From assembly GCA_045649825.1 (NCBI GenBank), contig JAZRQO010000001.1, positions 1 to 64,000 on the forward strand: a stretch of 64,000 bases of DNA. The letters are read 5' to 3'. This DNA is from RGIG9115 sp045649825. GTDB lineage: Bacteria > Bacillota > Clostridia > UBA1381. How positions within the stretch are numbered: the first letter of the stretch is position 1; every line of letters starts with the position of its first letter. Below the pieces are notes generated by a model. The model saw only the letters and a list, made by a program, of their open reading frames with translations, had not been told where the DNA came from and made no database searches. Both the position numbers and the translations under genes were made by a program. Below are positions 16,600 through 24,446 of the stretch, in pieces.

Positions 16600-17124
16600 A
16601 TGGGTATATGGACAGAGATTAAGCATGCACTTAACAGCACTTTAGGTACTGAAAAATTCAAACCTTTAGATAAAATTATAGAAGGTCAAAAATTATTTGT
16701 AACGGGTGGACCCGTTATTGCAGACTTAATTAAAAACCCCGTTGAATGTGCAGTATATGCTCAAGGATTTGCAAAACAACCAACTTTTTTGGGTAAATTC
16801 TCGCCAAAAATATCTGGCACCATTACGACGAATTTAAACATCGTTAATGGCTCTTACGCAACGGACAGTATTTTTTATTCTGTAAAAAACAAAAAAGGTG
16901 AAGAAGTTGCAAAAAATAATATTATTACTACCAATGATTACAAACCCGCTGGAGTATCATTGCAAGTTCCCCTGGATGCTGGAGAAGAATACTCATTTTA
17001 TGCACATATGGAAACAGCAGGTGCTATTTCCACCAGAAACCTTAGTGCAACTTCTTTAAAAATATCAGCACAAATTATAGACAGTCATTATTTTGATGTG
17101 GAAACGGTCAATGGAAAGGGGTGA
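16600..17124 (+). CDS. Phage structural protein, function unknown
   Basis: A 174-residue protein after GGAGGTGA. The N-terminus (GIWTEIKHALNSTLGTEKF, then PLDKIIEGQK) recurs in Firmicute phage fibre-region proteins as I recall; the rest is beta-rich (FSPKISGTITTNLNIV, AGEEYSFYAHMETAGAI), like a small jelly-roll. Base composition is AT-richer than the capsid and terminase genes. It lies between two fibre-like genes, so a receptor-binding or fibre-tip role is the best guess. Confidence 0.6.
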   Translation: MGIWTEIKHALNSTLGTEKFKPLDKIIEGQKLFVTGGPVIADLIKNPVECAVYAQGFAKQPTFLGKFSPKISGTITTNLNIVNGSYATDSIFYSVKNKKGEEVAKNNIITTNDYKPAGVSLQVPLDAGEEYSFYAHMETAGAISTRNLSATSLKISAQIIDSHYFDVETVNGKG

Positions 17125-17130
17125 TACAAT

Positions 17131-18138
17131 TTGGCTTTTAAAATGAATGTTGATAAGTATTCATATTCTAATTCCCCTGAAAAAAATTCTCAGAACTATG
17201 CCGCAGAGCTTGCTAAAAAGCTGGTTAATGACGAAGCTCAAAGCCGTCAGTATACAGATGATGCACTGAGAGAGCTTATTGAAACCTCTATTATTGAGGA
17301 ATCGATGGAAAGACAAAAAGCTGATAATTTAGCAAACGAACGAATTTCCTCTGAGAGGATAATTCGTGAAAATGCTATTAATGAGATTAGAAATGAGCTT
17401 ATTACAGAATCGGAAATGAGAGGCGAAGCAAATCTTTTGTTGTCAGATTCTATTGCTGAACTTAGCAAACGGCTTATCACAGAGCAAATGAACAGGGCAG
17501 ATACTGATACTGCTTTGCAAAACAATATTTCTGCAGAAACTTACGCAAGAGAAGCCATTGATATTGAGTTAAAAAAGCTCATTGACAATGAGGCTAAACT
17601 TAGAGCTGCAGACGATGAAGCCATTGCAAACAGTAAAGCGGATATAAACCATGCTCACTCTGCTGAAGAGGTGGGGGCATTGCCCGACACAACAGAAATT
17701 CCGTCAAAAGTGTCACAGCTTGAAAATGACAGGAGATACCTGACAGAGCATCAGGACATATCGGGAAAAGCGGACAAGCCAATTATAACAACCGATAATA
17801 CAACTGCATATATTTTTGAATTTTCAAACAGTTACAACACTGAAGTACGACTGTCAGAAGTATCTAGTATATCATTTACATTCGGCAATGGCGAGTACAA
17901 GCAGGACTACATATCAGGGCTTTCATTTGACAGTGGAGCAACACCCACTGCAATTGATTATACTGACAGCGGTATTCTTAATTGGGTGGGTACTGATTGC
18001 ACGAATGCTAACGGACTTTCCATTTTCCAACCCTCTGCAAATACTCATTATGACATTGTGTTTTATTTTAACGGTGTGCAGTTTATAGGCTTGGTTAACG
18101 GCTTTGTTCCGGCAACAGGAAATGTGGTGAGTGTATGA
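17131..18138 (+). CDS. Phage fibre-like protein with coiled coil (TTG start)
   Basis: A 335-residue protein starting at TTG 17131, preceded by AAAGGGGTGATA. The TTG start is supported because residues 1-20 (MAFKMNVDKYSYSNSPEKNS) align with the ATG-started paralogue at 15893; the next ATG would cut this segment. Residues ~25-170 form a long heptad-rich coiled coil (repeated L-A-x-R/E-x-x-x-E patterns), followed by a beta-rich C-terminal head (~200-335). It overlaps the next gene by 4 nt (ATGA). It is likely a trimeric fibre or spike that binds the host surface. Confidence 0.72.
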   Translation: MAFKMNVDKYSYSNSPEKNSQNYAAELAKKLVNDEAQSRQYTDDALRELIETSIIEESMERQKADNLANERISSERIIRENAINEIRNELITESEMRGEANLLLSDSIAELSKRLITEQMNRADTDTALQNNISAETYAREAIDIELKKLIDNEAKLRAADDEAIANSKADINHAHSAEEVGALPDTTEIPSKVSQLENDRRYLTEHQDISGKADKPIITTDNTTAYIFEFSNSYNTEVRLSEVSSISFTFGNGEYKQDYISGLSFDSGATPTAIDYTDSGILNWVGTDCTNANGLSIFQPSANTHYDIVFYFNGVQFIGLVNGFVPATGNVVSV

Positions 18139-19373
18139 CTTATCTGCAAAATAAAAAGCTTACATTTATGAGCATTGTTAACAGGATTAAGGGGTTTGTG
18201 CGGAGTGTTTCAGGCATACCGCCTTTGATACTTCCTGATTGCGTGGATGAAAAAAGTTTGATTAACTATACAATTGAAGGTAACAGTGTACAGAATGGCA
18301 CGCCTACTCCAGACGCTCCTGTTGAGGTTGAGAGTGTTGGCGAATATGATGAGGAAACAGGGAAATACAAAATCCCTGTTGTGTGTAGCGGAAAGAATTT
18401 ATTTGATAAGGATAAATTTAAGTATAGTATGCATATGTGTACGGTAACACGAAATGATTACAACTATACAATCAAAGGAAGTAAGGGTTCTCCGAACGCA
18501 GCATCTTCAGGAAGTTTTCAAATAATTCTTCCAAAAAGCGTTATATCGCAAACTAATACATTTACTGTATCTATTAATATAACCATGTTGGAATATGGTG
18601 ATATTAATAATCAAATAAGATTGTGGACAATTAATAACAGTACTGCAAAACAAAATATGATCTCACAAACTTTTTCTTTAAATGAAAGATGCAGACTATC
18701 TTGGACTTTTACAAATGCGGATTATGAACTTACTGGGATTTGGTTTTACGTTAATGGTAACAAAATATCATTTGAAATGGACACCCTACAGATTGAAACA
18801 AATGATGTTATGACCGATTATGAGCCTTATTACCTGCCCGTTACAACAAACATATATCTTGATGAACCTCTCCGAAAAGTCAGAGAGTACGGGGATTATC
18901 TGGATTTTGACAAATGCACACATATAAAAAACATTGGTTATGTCAAGAATCCGATAATTCAGCAGGTAATGAGCGCAGAAAGTTTACAAACCCGCTTTTT
19001 GTTAAATAGTACCCTCACAGGAACAAATATATTAAATAGTTCTGTGCAGATGACTCATGGTATCAATCGAGGCTACGCAAACGATTCACAACCATTTACG
19101 GTACAAGCTGCAAATAACAGACTGTATTATTATATTTTAAATACTCTTACGGGAATTAGCAGTGAGGACAGTAATACAGTACGTGTTGAAAAAGCATCAG
19201 CTTGGTTAAGTGGCAAAGACGTTGAGGTTGTGTATATCTTTAAAAAACCAATTGAAACACCCATAACTATACCCAAACTGCCAACCTTCAGAGGTACAAC
19301 TATCTACACAATCAAAACAAGTGTTCAGCCATCAGATATGAGTGCAACATATTATGCAACAAGTAAGGAGTGA
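18135..19373 (+). CDS. Phage tail or receptor-binding protein
   Basis: A 412-residue protein overlapping the previous stop by 4 nt. The segment YTIEGNSVQNGTPTPDAPVE followed by a KYKIPVVCSGKNLFD stretch is a common module at the N-terminus of Firmicute phage tail and host-specificity proteins. The rest is beta-rich with a jelly-roll-like part (TNTFTVSINITMLEYGD) and ends in TIPKLPTFRGTTIYT, also typical. The composition is AT-rich like its neighbours. A role in host recognition is inferred. Confidence 0.75.
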   Translation: MTYLQNKKLTFMSIVNRIKGFVRSVSGIPPLILPDCVDEKSLINYTIEGNSVQNGTPTPDAPVEVESVGEYDEETGKYKIPVVCSGKNLFDKDKFKYSMHMCTVTRNDYNYTIKGSKGSPNAASSGSFQIILPKSVISQTNTFTVSINITMLEYGDINNQIRLWTINNSTAKQNMISQTFSLNERCRLSWTFTNADYELTGIWFYVNGNKISFEMDTLQIETNDVMTDYEPYYLPVTTNIYLDEPLRKVREYGDYLDFDKCTHIKNIGYVKNPIIQQVMSAESLQTRFLLNSTLTGTNILNSSVQMTHGINRGYANDSQPFTVQAANNRLYYYILNTLTGISSEDSNTVRVEKASAWLSGKDVEVVYIFKKPIETPITIPKLPTFRGTTIYTIKTSVQPSDMSATYYATSKE

Positions 19374-19378
19374 TTTTA

Positions 19379-19630
19379 ATGGAGCTTTACAAATATTTAA
19401 ATGAAAATGAAGTACAGAAGTATAAAGGCGGATTTGTGGTAATTGATAACCGCATTTACACAAATCCTACCGAGGAAACAATCAGACGGGCGGGATTCAA
19501 GGAGCTTATCGACGGCCCTGTCCCCGAAATAAACCCTGAAAATGAATACATACAAATAACCTATACCGACGGAGAGAAAATCACTGCAGTGTACACGGTT
19601 AAAAAGCTTGAGGTGATGGGTGATGAATAA
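19379..19630 (+). CDS. Small phage protein
   Basis: An 83-residue protein starting at ATG 19379, chosen because AAGGAG (19365-19370) lies 8 nt before it; the GTG at 19370 overlaps that site. Features are YKGGFVVIDNRIYTNPTEET and YIQITYTDGEKITAVYTVKK, similar to short proteins placed between fibre and lysis genes in gut phages. No function is known. It overlaps the endolysin gene start. Confidence 0.65.
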   Translation: MELYKYLNENEVQKYKGGFVVIDNRIYTNPTEETIRRAGFKELIDGPVPEINPENEYIQITYTDGEKITAVYTVKKLEVMGDE

Positions 19631-20174
19631 TGTGCTAACCACCTGCCGAAGTATAGGCGAGCTTACCCCAAACGCACAAAAAGCCTGTAATTTGTTTATG
19701 GCAGAGTGCAAAAGGCAGGGCTTAAATGTACTCATAACCGAAACCTACAGAAGTCAGACACGGCAGGATTATCTTTATTCACAGGGACGAACAAGAAGCG
19801 GTAAAAAGGTGACGTGGATGAAAAGTTCACGTCACACATCAAGACGCGCATGGGATATATGTAAGAATGTTAAAGGTCAGGAGTATTCTGATAATAATTT
19901 CTTCAAAAAATGCGGAGCCGTAGCTGAAAAGCTAGGTATAACCTGGGGCGGTGTATGGAACACACCCGATATGCCCCACTTTGAAGTGGCGGCGGATTGG
20001 AAATGGAAAGGAGATGATATTGATATGGAGGAGTTTGAAAAATTCAAAGCTGAATATGCAAAGTACGTAGAGCATACAAGCATCATAATAAATACTATGG
20101 GCAAAGAAATCGCAAGCCTTCAGAATATTATTAATATTATGGGTAAGGAGCTCGCGGAATTGAATTCAAAATGA
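19623..20174 (+). CDS. M15-family peptidase (phage endolysin)
   Basis: A 183-residue lysin of the VanY/L-alanyl-D-glutamate peptidase type. Zinc ligands and catalytic residues are visible in SSRHTSRRAWDI (His, Asp) and the C-terminal MPHFEVA (His). The fold runs to about residue 125. A C-terminal helical tail contains an imperfect duplicate, IINTMGKEIASLQ and IINIMGKELAELN, which may trimerise or bind the wall. ATG 19623 is preferred over GTG 19620 by spacing from GAGGTGA. It precedes the holin, forming a lysis pair. Confidence 0.88.
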   Translation: MNNVLTTCRSIGELTPNAQKACNLFMAECKRQGLNVLITETYRSQTRQDYLYSQGRTRSGKKVTWMKSSRHTSRRAWDICKNVKGQEYSDNNFFKKCGAVAEKLGITWGGVWNTPDMPHFEVAADWKWKGDDIDMEEFEKFKAEYAKYVEHTSIIINTMGKEIASLQNIINIMGKELAELNSK

Positions 20175-20191
20175 AAGAAAGGTGATTTTTT

Positions 20192-20617
20192 ATGAACGAA
20201 ATTAAAATTTTTGTATGCACTTTTTTTGGTGTAGCGGGAAGCTTGTTTACTAAAATTTTCGGCGGATGGTCTGAGGATATGATAACACTTCTCATATTTA
20301 TGGGAGTTGATTTTTTAACGGGGCTTATAGTCGCAGGAGTTTTCAAGGCTTCGGGAAAAACAGAAAGCGGAGCTTTAAACAGCAAGGCAAGCTTTAAGGG
20401 CCTATGCAAGAAGTGCGTTATGCTTTTGTTTGTTCTTGTTGCCTGCAGGCTTGATATTCTTCTTGGTGTTGATTATATAAGGGCTGCCACGGTTATCGGC
20501 TTTATCTTAAACGAAGCCATATCAATAATCGAAAATGCAGGGCTTATGGGAATACCCCTCCCCGACATTATCAAAAAGGCAATCGAGATTTTAAAGAACA
20601 AATCAGGCGGTGAATAA
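20192..20617 (+). CDS. Phage holin (toxin-secretion/lysis holin type)
   Basis: A 141-residue protein with three to four hydrophobic helices: residues 3-20 (KIFVCTFFGVAGSLFTKI), 26-50 (DMITLLIFMGVDFLTGLIVA), ~75-95 (VMLLFVLVACRLDILLG) and a C-terminal helix near DYIRAATVIGFILNEAISI. This is the Cph1-type holin family that makes pores so the endolysin can reach the wall. AAAGGTGA lies before the ATG. Confidence 0.9.
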   Translation: MNEIKIFVCTFFGVAGSLFTKIFGGWSEDMITLLIFMGVDFLTGLIVAGVFKASGKTESGALNSKASFKGLCKKCVMLLFVLVACRLDILLGVDYIRAATVIGFILNEAISIIENAGLMGIPLPDIIKKAIEILKNKSGGE

Positions 20618-20619
20618 TT

Positions 20620-21369
20620 ATGTATATATCAGACGTAATTGAGCGTGCAAAGGCCCTTCACCCCACGGAATACACCGTAGAGGAATATATAAGGTGGTGC
20701 GATGAGGTATCATCAGACATCCGTAAAAACTATGACGTTATTTATGACAAGTTTAAGGTAAATTCCGCACAGGTTCTACTTCCTGAGGACGTTTCCATAA
20801 ACGAGGTTGCAAAGGTTATAGTAGACGGAAAAGAGCTCAAAAAGACGGACCTTCGTGACTTCGGATTTATATATGAATACGGAGAGAGAGGGCGTGTTCT
20901 TAAAAAAGCCGACGGGATACCGTCAGAGCTTGAAGTTATTTATGCAGTGCCTCACGCCCCCATACGGTATATAGACGAAGACAGTGCAGCCGTATTTTCG
21001 GAAGGGAGCTTTGTATGCGGAATACCCTTTGCTTCGGGTGACACAGTAAAAATTACAGATGGGGATACGGAGTACACGGTGCATATTACGGACTTCGATG
21101 AAAACACCTTCTTCTACAGAGGTGCGGAAATTCCCGAGGGCGAACGGACGGTGAGATTTTACCGCGAAATCACGGAAAAAACACTGCTCCCGGCACCCTA
21201 TGATACGGCGTATATGGACTACGTAAATGCAAAGGCTTCTTTGTACCAGGGAGATCAGGAGGCTTACAGAAGCTTTATGGAGCAGTACAACGAAAAAATG
21301 AAAGACTGGCGGATGTATCTTACAAGGAATATGCCAAGGATTAAGAGCCGCCTTAAAAACTGGTATTAG
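20620..21369 (+). CDS. Phage protein, possible head-tail connector
   Basis: A 249-residue protein directly after the holin (GGCGGTGA overlaps the holin stop). The N-terminal helical part (DVIERAKALHPTEYTVEEY) and later beta part resemble adaptor or connector proteins located next to portals in short-tailed phages, but the match is by layout rather than a clear motif. A helical C-terminus carries many charged and tyrosine residues (YQGDQEAYRSFMEQYNEKMK). It immediately precedes the 46-residue ORF and the portal. Confidence 0.6.
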   Translation: MYISDVIERAKALHPTEYTVEEYIRWCDEVSSDIRKNYDVIYDKFKVNSAQVLLPEDVSINEVAKVIVDGKELKKTDLRDFGFIYEYGERGRVLKKADGIPSELEVIYAVPHAPIRYIDEDSAAVFSEGSFVCGIPFASGDTVKITDGDTEYTVHITDFDENTFFYRGAEIPEGERTVRFYREITEKTLLPAPYDTAYMDYVNAKASLYQGDQEAYRSFMEQYNEKMKDWRMYLTRNMPRIKSRLKNWY

Positions 21370-21385
21370 GAAGGAAGTGAATTTT

Positions 21386-21526
21386 ATGGAATTTATAATG
21401 GAAACCCCCCCTGAGCTTACGGGGAATACGGATGATGACCTGAGAGCCTTAAGAGACCATATTGCAGAGCTTCAGGATGAGCTTGAATACACATTCAAAA
21501 GGAGGCTTGGAGATGACACCGAGTAA
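21386..21526 (+). CDS. Small 46-residue phage protein upstream of portal
   Basis: ATG 21386 follows GGAAGGAAGTGA. The product begins MEFIMETPPELTGNTDDD, then a predicted amphipathic helix (LRALRDHIAELQDELEYTF). Its end overlaps the portal start by 14 nt, and the portal ribosome binding site lies inside it, so translation is coupled. Short acidic helical proteins at this place occur in related phages; function unknown. Confidence 0.7.
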   Translation: MEFIMETPPELTGNTDDDLRALRDHIAELQDELEYTFKRRLGDDTE

Positions 21527-23216
21527 AATATCAAGAGAATTTTTGTCAAAGGCACTAACTGCCTTTGACAAATATAAAAGCGATAAGGACATGCTTAACC
21601 GCCGTGTTCGTGAAAATGATTACTGGTATAAGGCGCGGTACGGAAAGCTCATAAACCCCTTAAGCAATGAAACAGAGCCTGTTACAGCATTTATTTTTTC
21701 TGCTATTGAGAACAAGTTTGCCGATGCAGTGGACAACTTCCCCACCCCGAACATTCTTGAGCGTGAGCCGTCGGACAAACCGCTTACGGAGCTTTTGTCG
21801 AAAATTGTTCCCGTTCAGCTTGACCTTGCGGATTTCAAGATGGCGTACAAGACCAACTGGCGGCGGAAGCTGAAGCACGGAACGGGGATATACGGAGTTT
21901 TTTATAAGAACAAAAAAATTAAGATATGCTCCCTTTCCATTCTGAACGTATACTGCGATATGCACGTGGATAATGTACAGGACAGCAAATTCCTGTTTAT
22001 CGTCAATGCCGTTGATAACGACGAGCTTAAAACAATGTATCCCGACCACCATGAAAAGTTCACGGGCAGCGCCACGGTGGAAACCTTTGACGGCTCTCAC
22101 GAGGCGGAGGACAGAACGGAGATTGTGGATTGCTACTACAAAAAGTCAGGTAAGGTCCACTGCATGAAGCTTTGCAGAGGTGAGGTAATTGCCGCCACAG
22201 AGGACGGAAACTATCCCGACGGAATCTACCGCCACGGCATGTATCCCGTTGTGTTTGACACCCTTTATCCTGAAGAGGATTGCCCCTTTGGCTTCGGCGT
22301 GATTGACATATGCAAAAACCCTCAGATTTATATAGATCGTCTTGACGGGGCTATTATTAAAAACGCCGTTCTGTCCAGCAAAATAAGGTTTCTTATCAAA
22401 GACAGCGGTGCAGTGAACGAAGAGGAAGTTCTCGACTGCGAAAACGACCTTATCCACGTTGCAGGCTCGGTGGACAACGACTCCATACGTGAGCTTAAAA
22501 CCTCAGGGCTTCCGGGGTATGTTATGAACCACCGCACAAAGAAAATTGAAGAGCTTAAAGAAATTGCGGGAAACCGTGATTTTCAGCAAGGCGGAACAAA
22601 TGGCGGAGTTACGGCGGCGAGTGCTATTTCTATTCTTCAGGAATCGGGAAACAAGCTGTCACGTTCATCAATTGACGATGCTTACGACAAATACAGGCAG
22701 ATTGTTGTAATGGTTATAGAGCTTATGCGTGAGTTCTTTACAAAGCCCCAGATTTTCAGAATTGCGGGAGAAAACGGGAAAGCGGAATTTGCAGAGTTTT
22801 CGTCAAAGCTTATGTTCAAGGACAAAAAAGAACCTGTGGAATTTGATATAAATATCGTCCCACAGAAGCAAAACCCGTTTCAGCGAGAAAGCAACAATAC
22901 CACCATCATACAGCTATGGCAGGCAGGGTTTTTTAATCCTCAGAATATTGAAATGGCGACTATTGCCCTGGAGGCTATGAGCTTTGACGGCAAGGAAAAA
23001 ATCATAGAGGAGCTTCAGAAAAGGACAGCGCCGCAAAATACCGCTAATAGTAATGACGAGCTTGTCCCTGTTAATGAAACTGTGGAGAAAATGCTCTCCG
23101 AAAACAAACCTTCAGAAAACGGAGACGACCTTGTCCCCGTAGACGAAACCGTTGCCCGGTTAATGGAGCAGAACAATATTCAAGGAGGACTAAAAAATGG
23201 CACATATCATAAATAA
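21513..23216 (+). CDS. Phage portal protein
   Basis: A 567-residue protein that forms the dodecameric DNA portal at a head vertex in related phages. Portal-like features are the helical N-terminus (RENDYWYKARYGKLINP), FSAIENKFADAVDNFPTPNI, the wing region with VFDTLYPEEDCPFGFG, and the long SILQESGNKLSRSSIDD helix before the crown. Start ATG 21513 is set by GGAGG; the longer ORF from 21462 runs through the coupled 46-residue gene. The C-terminal 60 residues hold a duplicated LVPVNETVEKML / LVPVDETVARLM motif. Confidence 0.85.
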   Translation: MTPSKISREFLSKALTAFDKYKSDKDMLNRRVRENDYWYKARYGKLINPLSNETEPVTAFIFSAIENKFADAVDNFPTPNILEREPSDKPLTELLSKIVPVQLDLADFKMAYKTNWRRKLKHGTGIYGVFYKNKKIKICSLSILNVYCDMHVDNVQDSKFLFIVNAVDNDELKTMYPDHHEKFTGSATVETFDGSHEAEDRTEIVDCYYKKSGKVHCMKLCRGEVIAATEDGNYPDGIYRHGMYPVVFDTLYPEEDCPFGFGVIDICKNPQIYIDRLDGAIIKNAVLSSKIRFLIKDSGAVNEEEVLDCENDLIHVAGSVDNDSIRELKTSGLPGYVMNHRTKKIEELKEIAGNRDFQQGGTNGGVTAASAISILQESGNKLSRSSIDDAYDKYRQIVVMVIELMREFFTKPQIFRIAGENGKAEFAEFSSKLMFKDKKEPVEFDINIVPQKQNPFQRESNNTTIIQLWQAGFFNPQNIEMATIALEAMSFDGKEKIIEELQKRTAPQNTANSNDELVPVNETVEKMLSENKPSENGDDLVPVDETVARLMEQNNIQGGLKNGTYHK

Positions 23217-24417
23217 TAAAACGGGCAAATTAACCTATATGCCTGAACAAACGCCTGAGCCGACACCCCAGCCATCACCTCAGGCAAACACAGAAACTCA
23301 GCCACAGAAAACATATAAAAACAATTTCGATTCAAACAATGTACTCATACGGGACGGGCTGAATTCCTTTGGCTTTGACAACAACGCCATAGGCTACGAC
23401 GGTACGAATGTAACCTACAACGGTAAGAGCATTATGAAACCAACCGAAAATGTGGACGGCGTTACCAAAATCGACGCAAAAGGATTTATTGACGGAGTTA
23501 ATAACTACAACAAGGAGCAGGGCATTGACGACTATATTGTTGACGTTACATCTTATGCGGCGGCAAACTCACGTCTGCCAAATGCCGTAGAATACCACGA
23601 CAACGGAAATGTAACCGTTGGCGGATTTCCAATAGAGAATGTGGTAATAATCGACGGAAACTCTTATGCTCCGAAAAGTGCAATTGAAGCGGCGGTTAAC
23701 AATCTTAAACAGTCTACAGGCTATACAACCCATATGGAGCTTGCAAACAAGCACCTTGCCGACACAAAAGAAAAGGCGGATATGTATATGAACAAGATAG
23801 ACAACTATGCCCCCTTTGCCTACGACCCCGCCACAGACCCCATATATAAAGCTTATGAGGCAATATATGAGCGAAATGCAAACGCAGCTCATGAAAACAC
23901 ATTACATATAAATAATGCCAGAACAGGCGGCTACTCAAACAGTGCCGCCATAGCTGCAGGAAACCAGGCATACTACAACCATATGGCAGAGCTTGCCGAC
24001 CGAGTACCCCAGTTTGAGGCCAATGCCTATAACAGGTATATGGACCAGTATAATATGCTGTGGAAAGGCTTGGAAGCCTACGGCTCACCATATGACAGAT
24101 ACCTGCTTGCACAGAATGCAAATGCTATGGACATCAATGCTATGTATAATTCTCTTGAGGCGGATTATCGAAGAAGTATTGACAACCGTGATTTCAATTA
24201 TAAGAAAAGCATTGACGAACGTGACTTTGCATACAAGTCCGCACTTGACGCCTGGGAAAGAGATAATATTCTTCTGCCCCAAAGCCAACATTATATGCAG
24301 GAAAATGACTACTATGGTTCACTCTATCCCTTACTTCTTGCTCAGGAACAGGAAAAATTAATCGGTCTCAGATTTGATAATCGCACAGATGCAGCAAAGC
24401 ATGGTTATTCATATTAA
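23197..24417 (+). CDS. Phage structural protein with Asn/Tyr-rich core
   Basis: A 406-residue protein overlapping the portal end by 20 nt (AGGAGG before ATG). A proline-glutamine linker (PEPTPQPSPQANTETQP, ~20-37) is followed by two small domains containing the glycine-aspartate motif VLIRDGLNSFGFD and related segments, then a helical Tyr/Asn/Ala-rich half with imperfect repeats DYRRSIDNRDFNYKKSIDE and so on. It may be a tail-nozzle, scaffold or ejection component. No family is recognised. Confidence 0.6.
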   Translation: MAHIINNKTGKLTYMPEQTPEPTPQPSPQANTETQPQKTYKNNFDSNNVLIRDGLNSFGFDNNAIGYDGTNVTYNGKSIMKPTENVDGVTKIDAKGFIDGVNNYNKEQGIDDYIVDVTSYAAANSRLPNAVEYHDNGNVTVGGFPIENVVIIDGNSYAPKSAIEAAVNNLKQSTGYTTHMELANKHLADTKEKADMYMNKIDNYAPFAYDPATDPIYKAYEAIYERNANAAHENTLHINNARTGGYSNSAAIAAGNQAYYNHMAELADRVPQFEANAYNRYMDQYNMLWKGLEAYGSPYDRYLLAQNANAMDINAMYNSLEADYRRSIDNRDFNYKKSIDERDFAYKSALDAWERDNILLPQSQHYMQENDYYGSLYPLLLAQEQEKLIGLRFDNRTDAAKHGYSY

Positions 24418-24446
24418 TCCGAAACCGTGAAAGGAGAAATTGAATT

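Noticed and set aside
17247..17525. 92-residue minus-strand ORF in the coiled-coil fibre gene
   Set aside because: Its serine/isoleucine-rich sequence is the reverse complement of the coiled-coil repeats.
23569..24291. Minus-strand ORFs as a possible repressor in the cassette
   Set aside because: No helix-turn-helix, no promoter, no ribosome binding site; they are shadows of the 406-residue structural gene.
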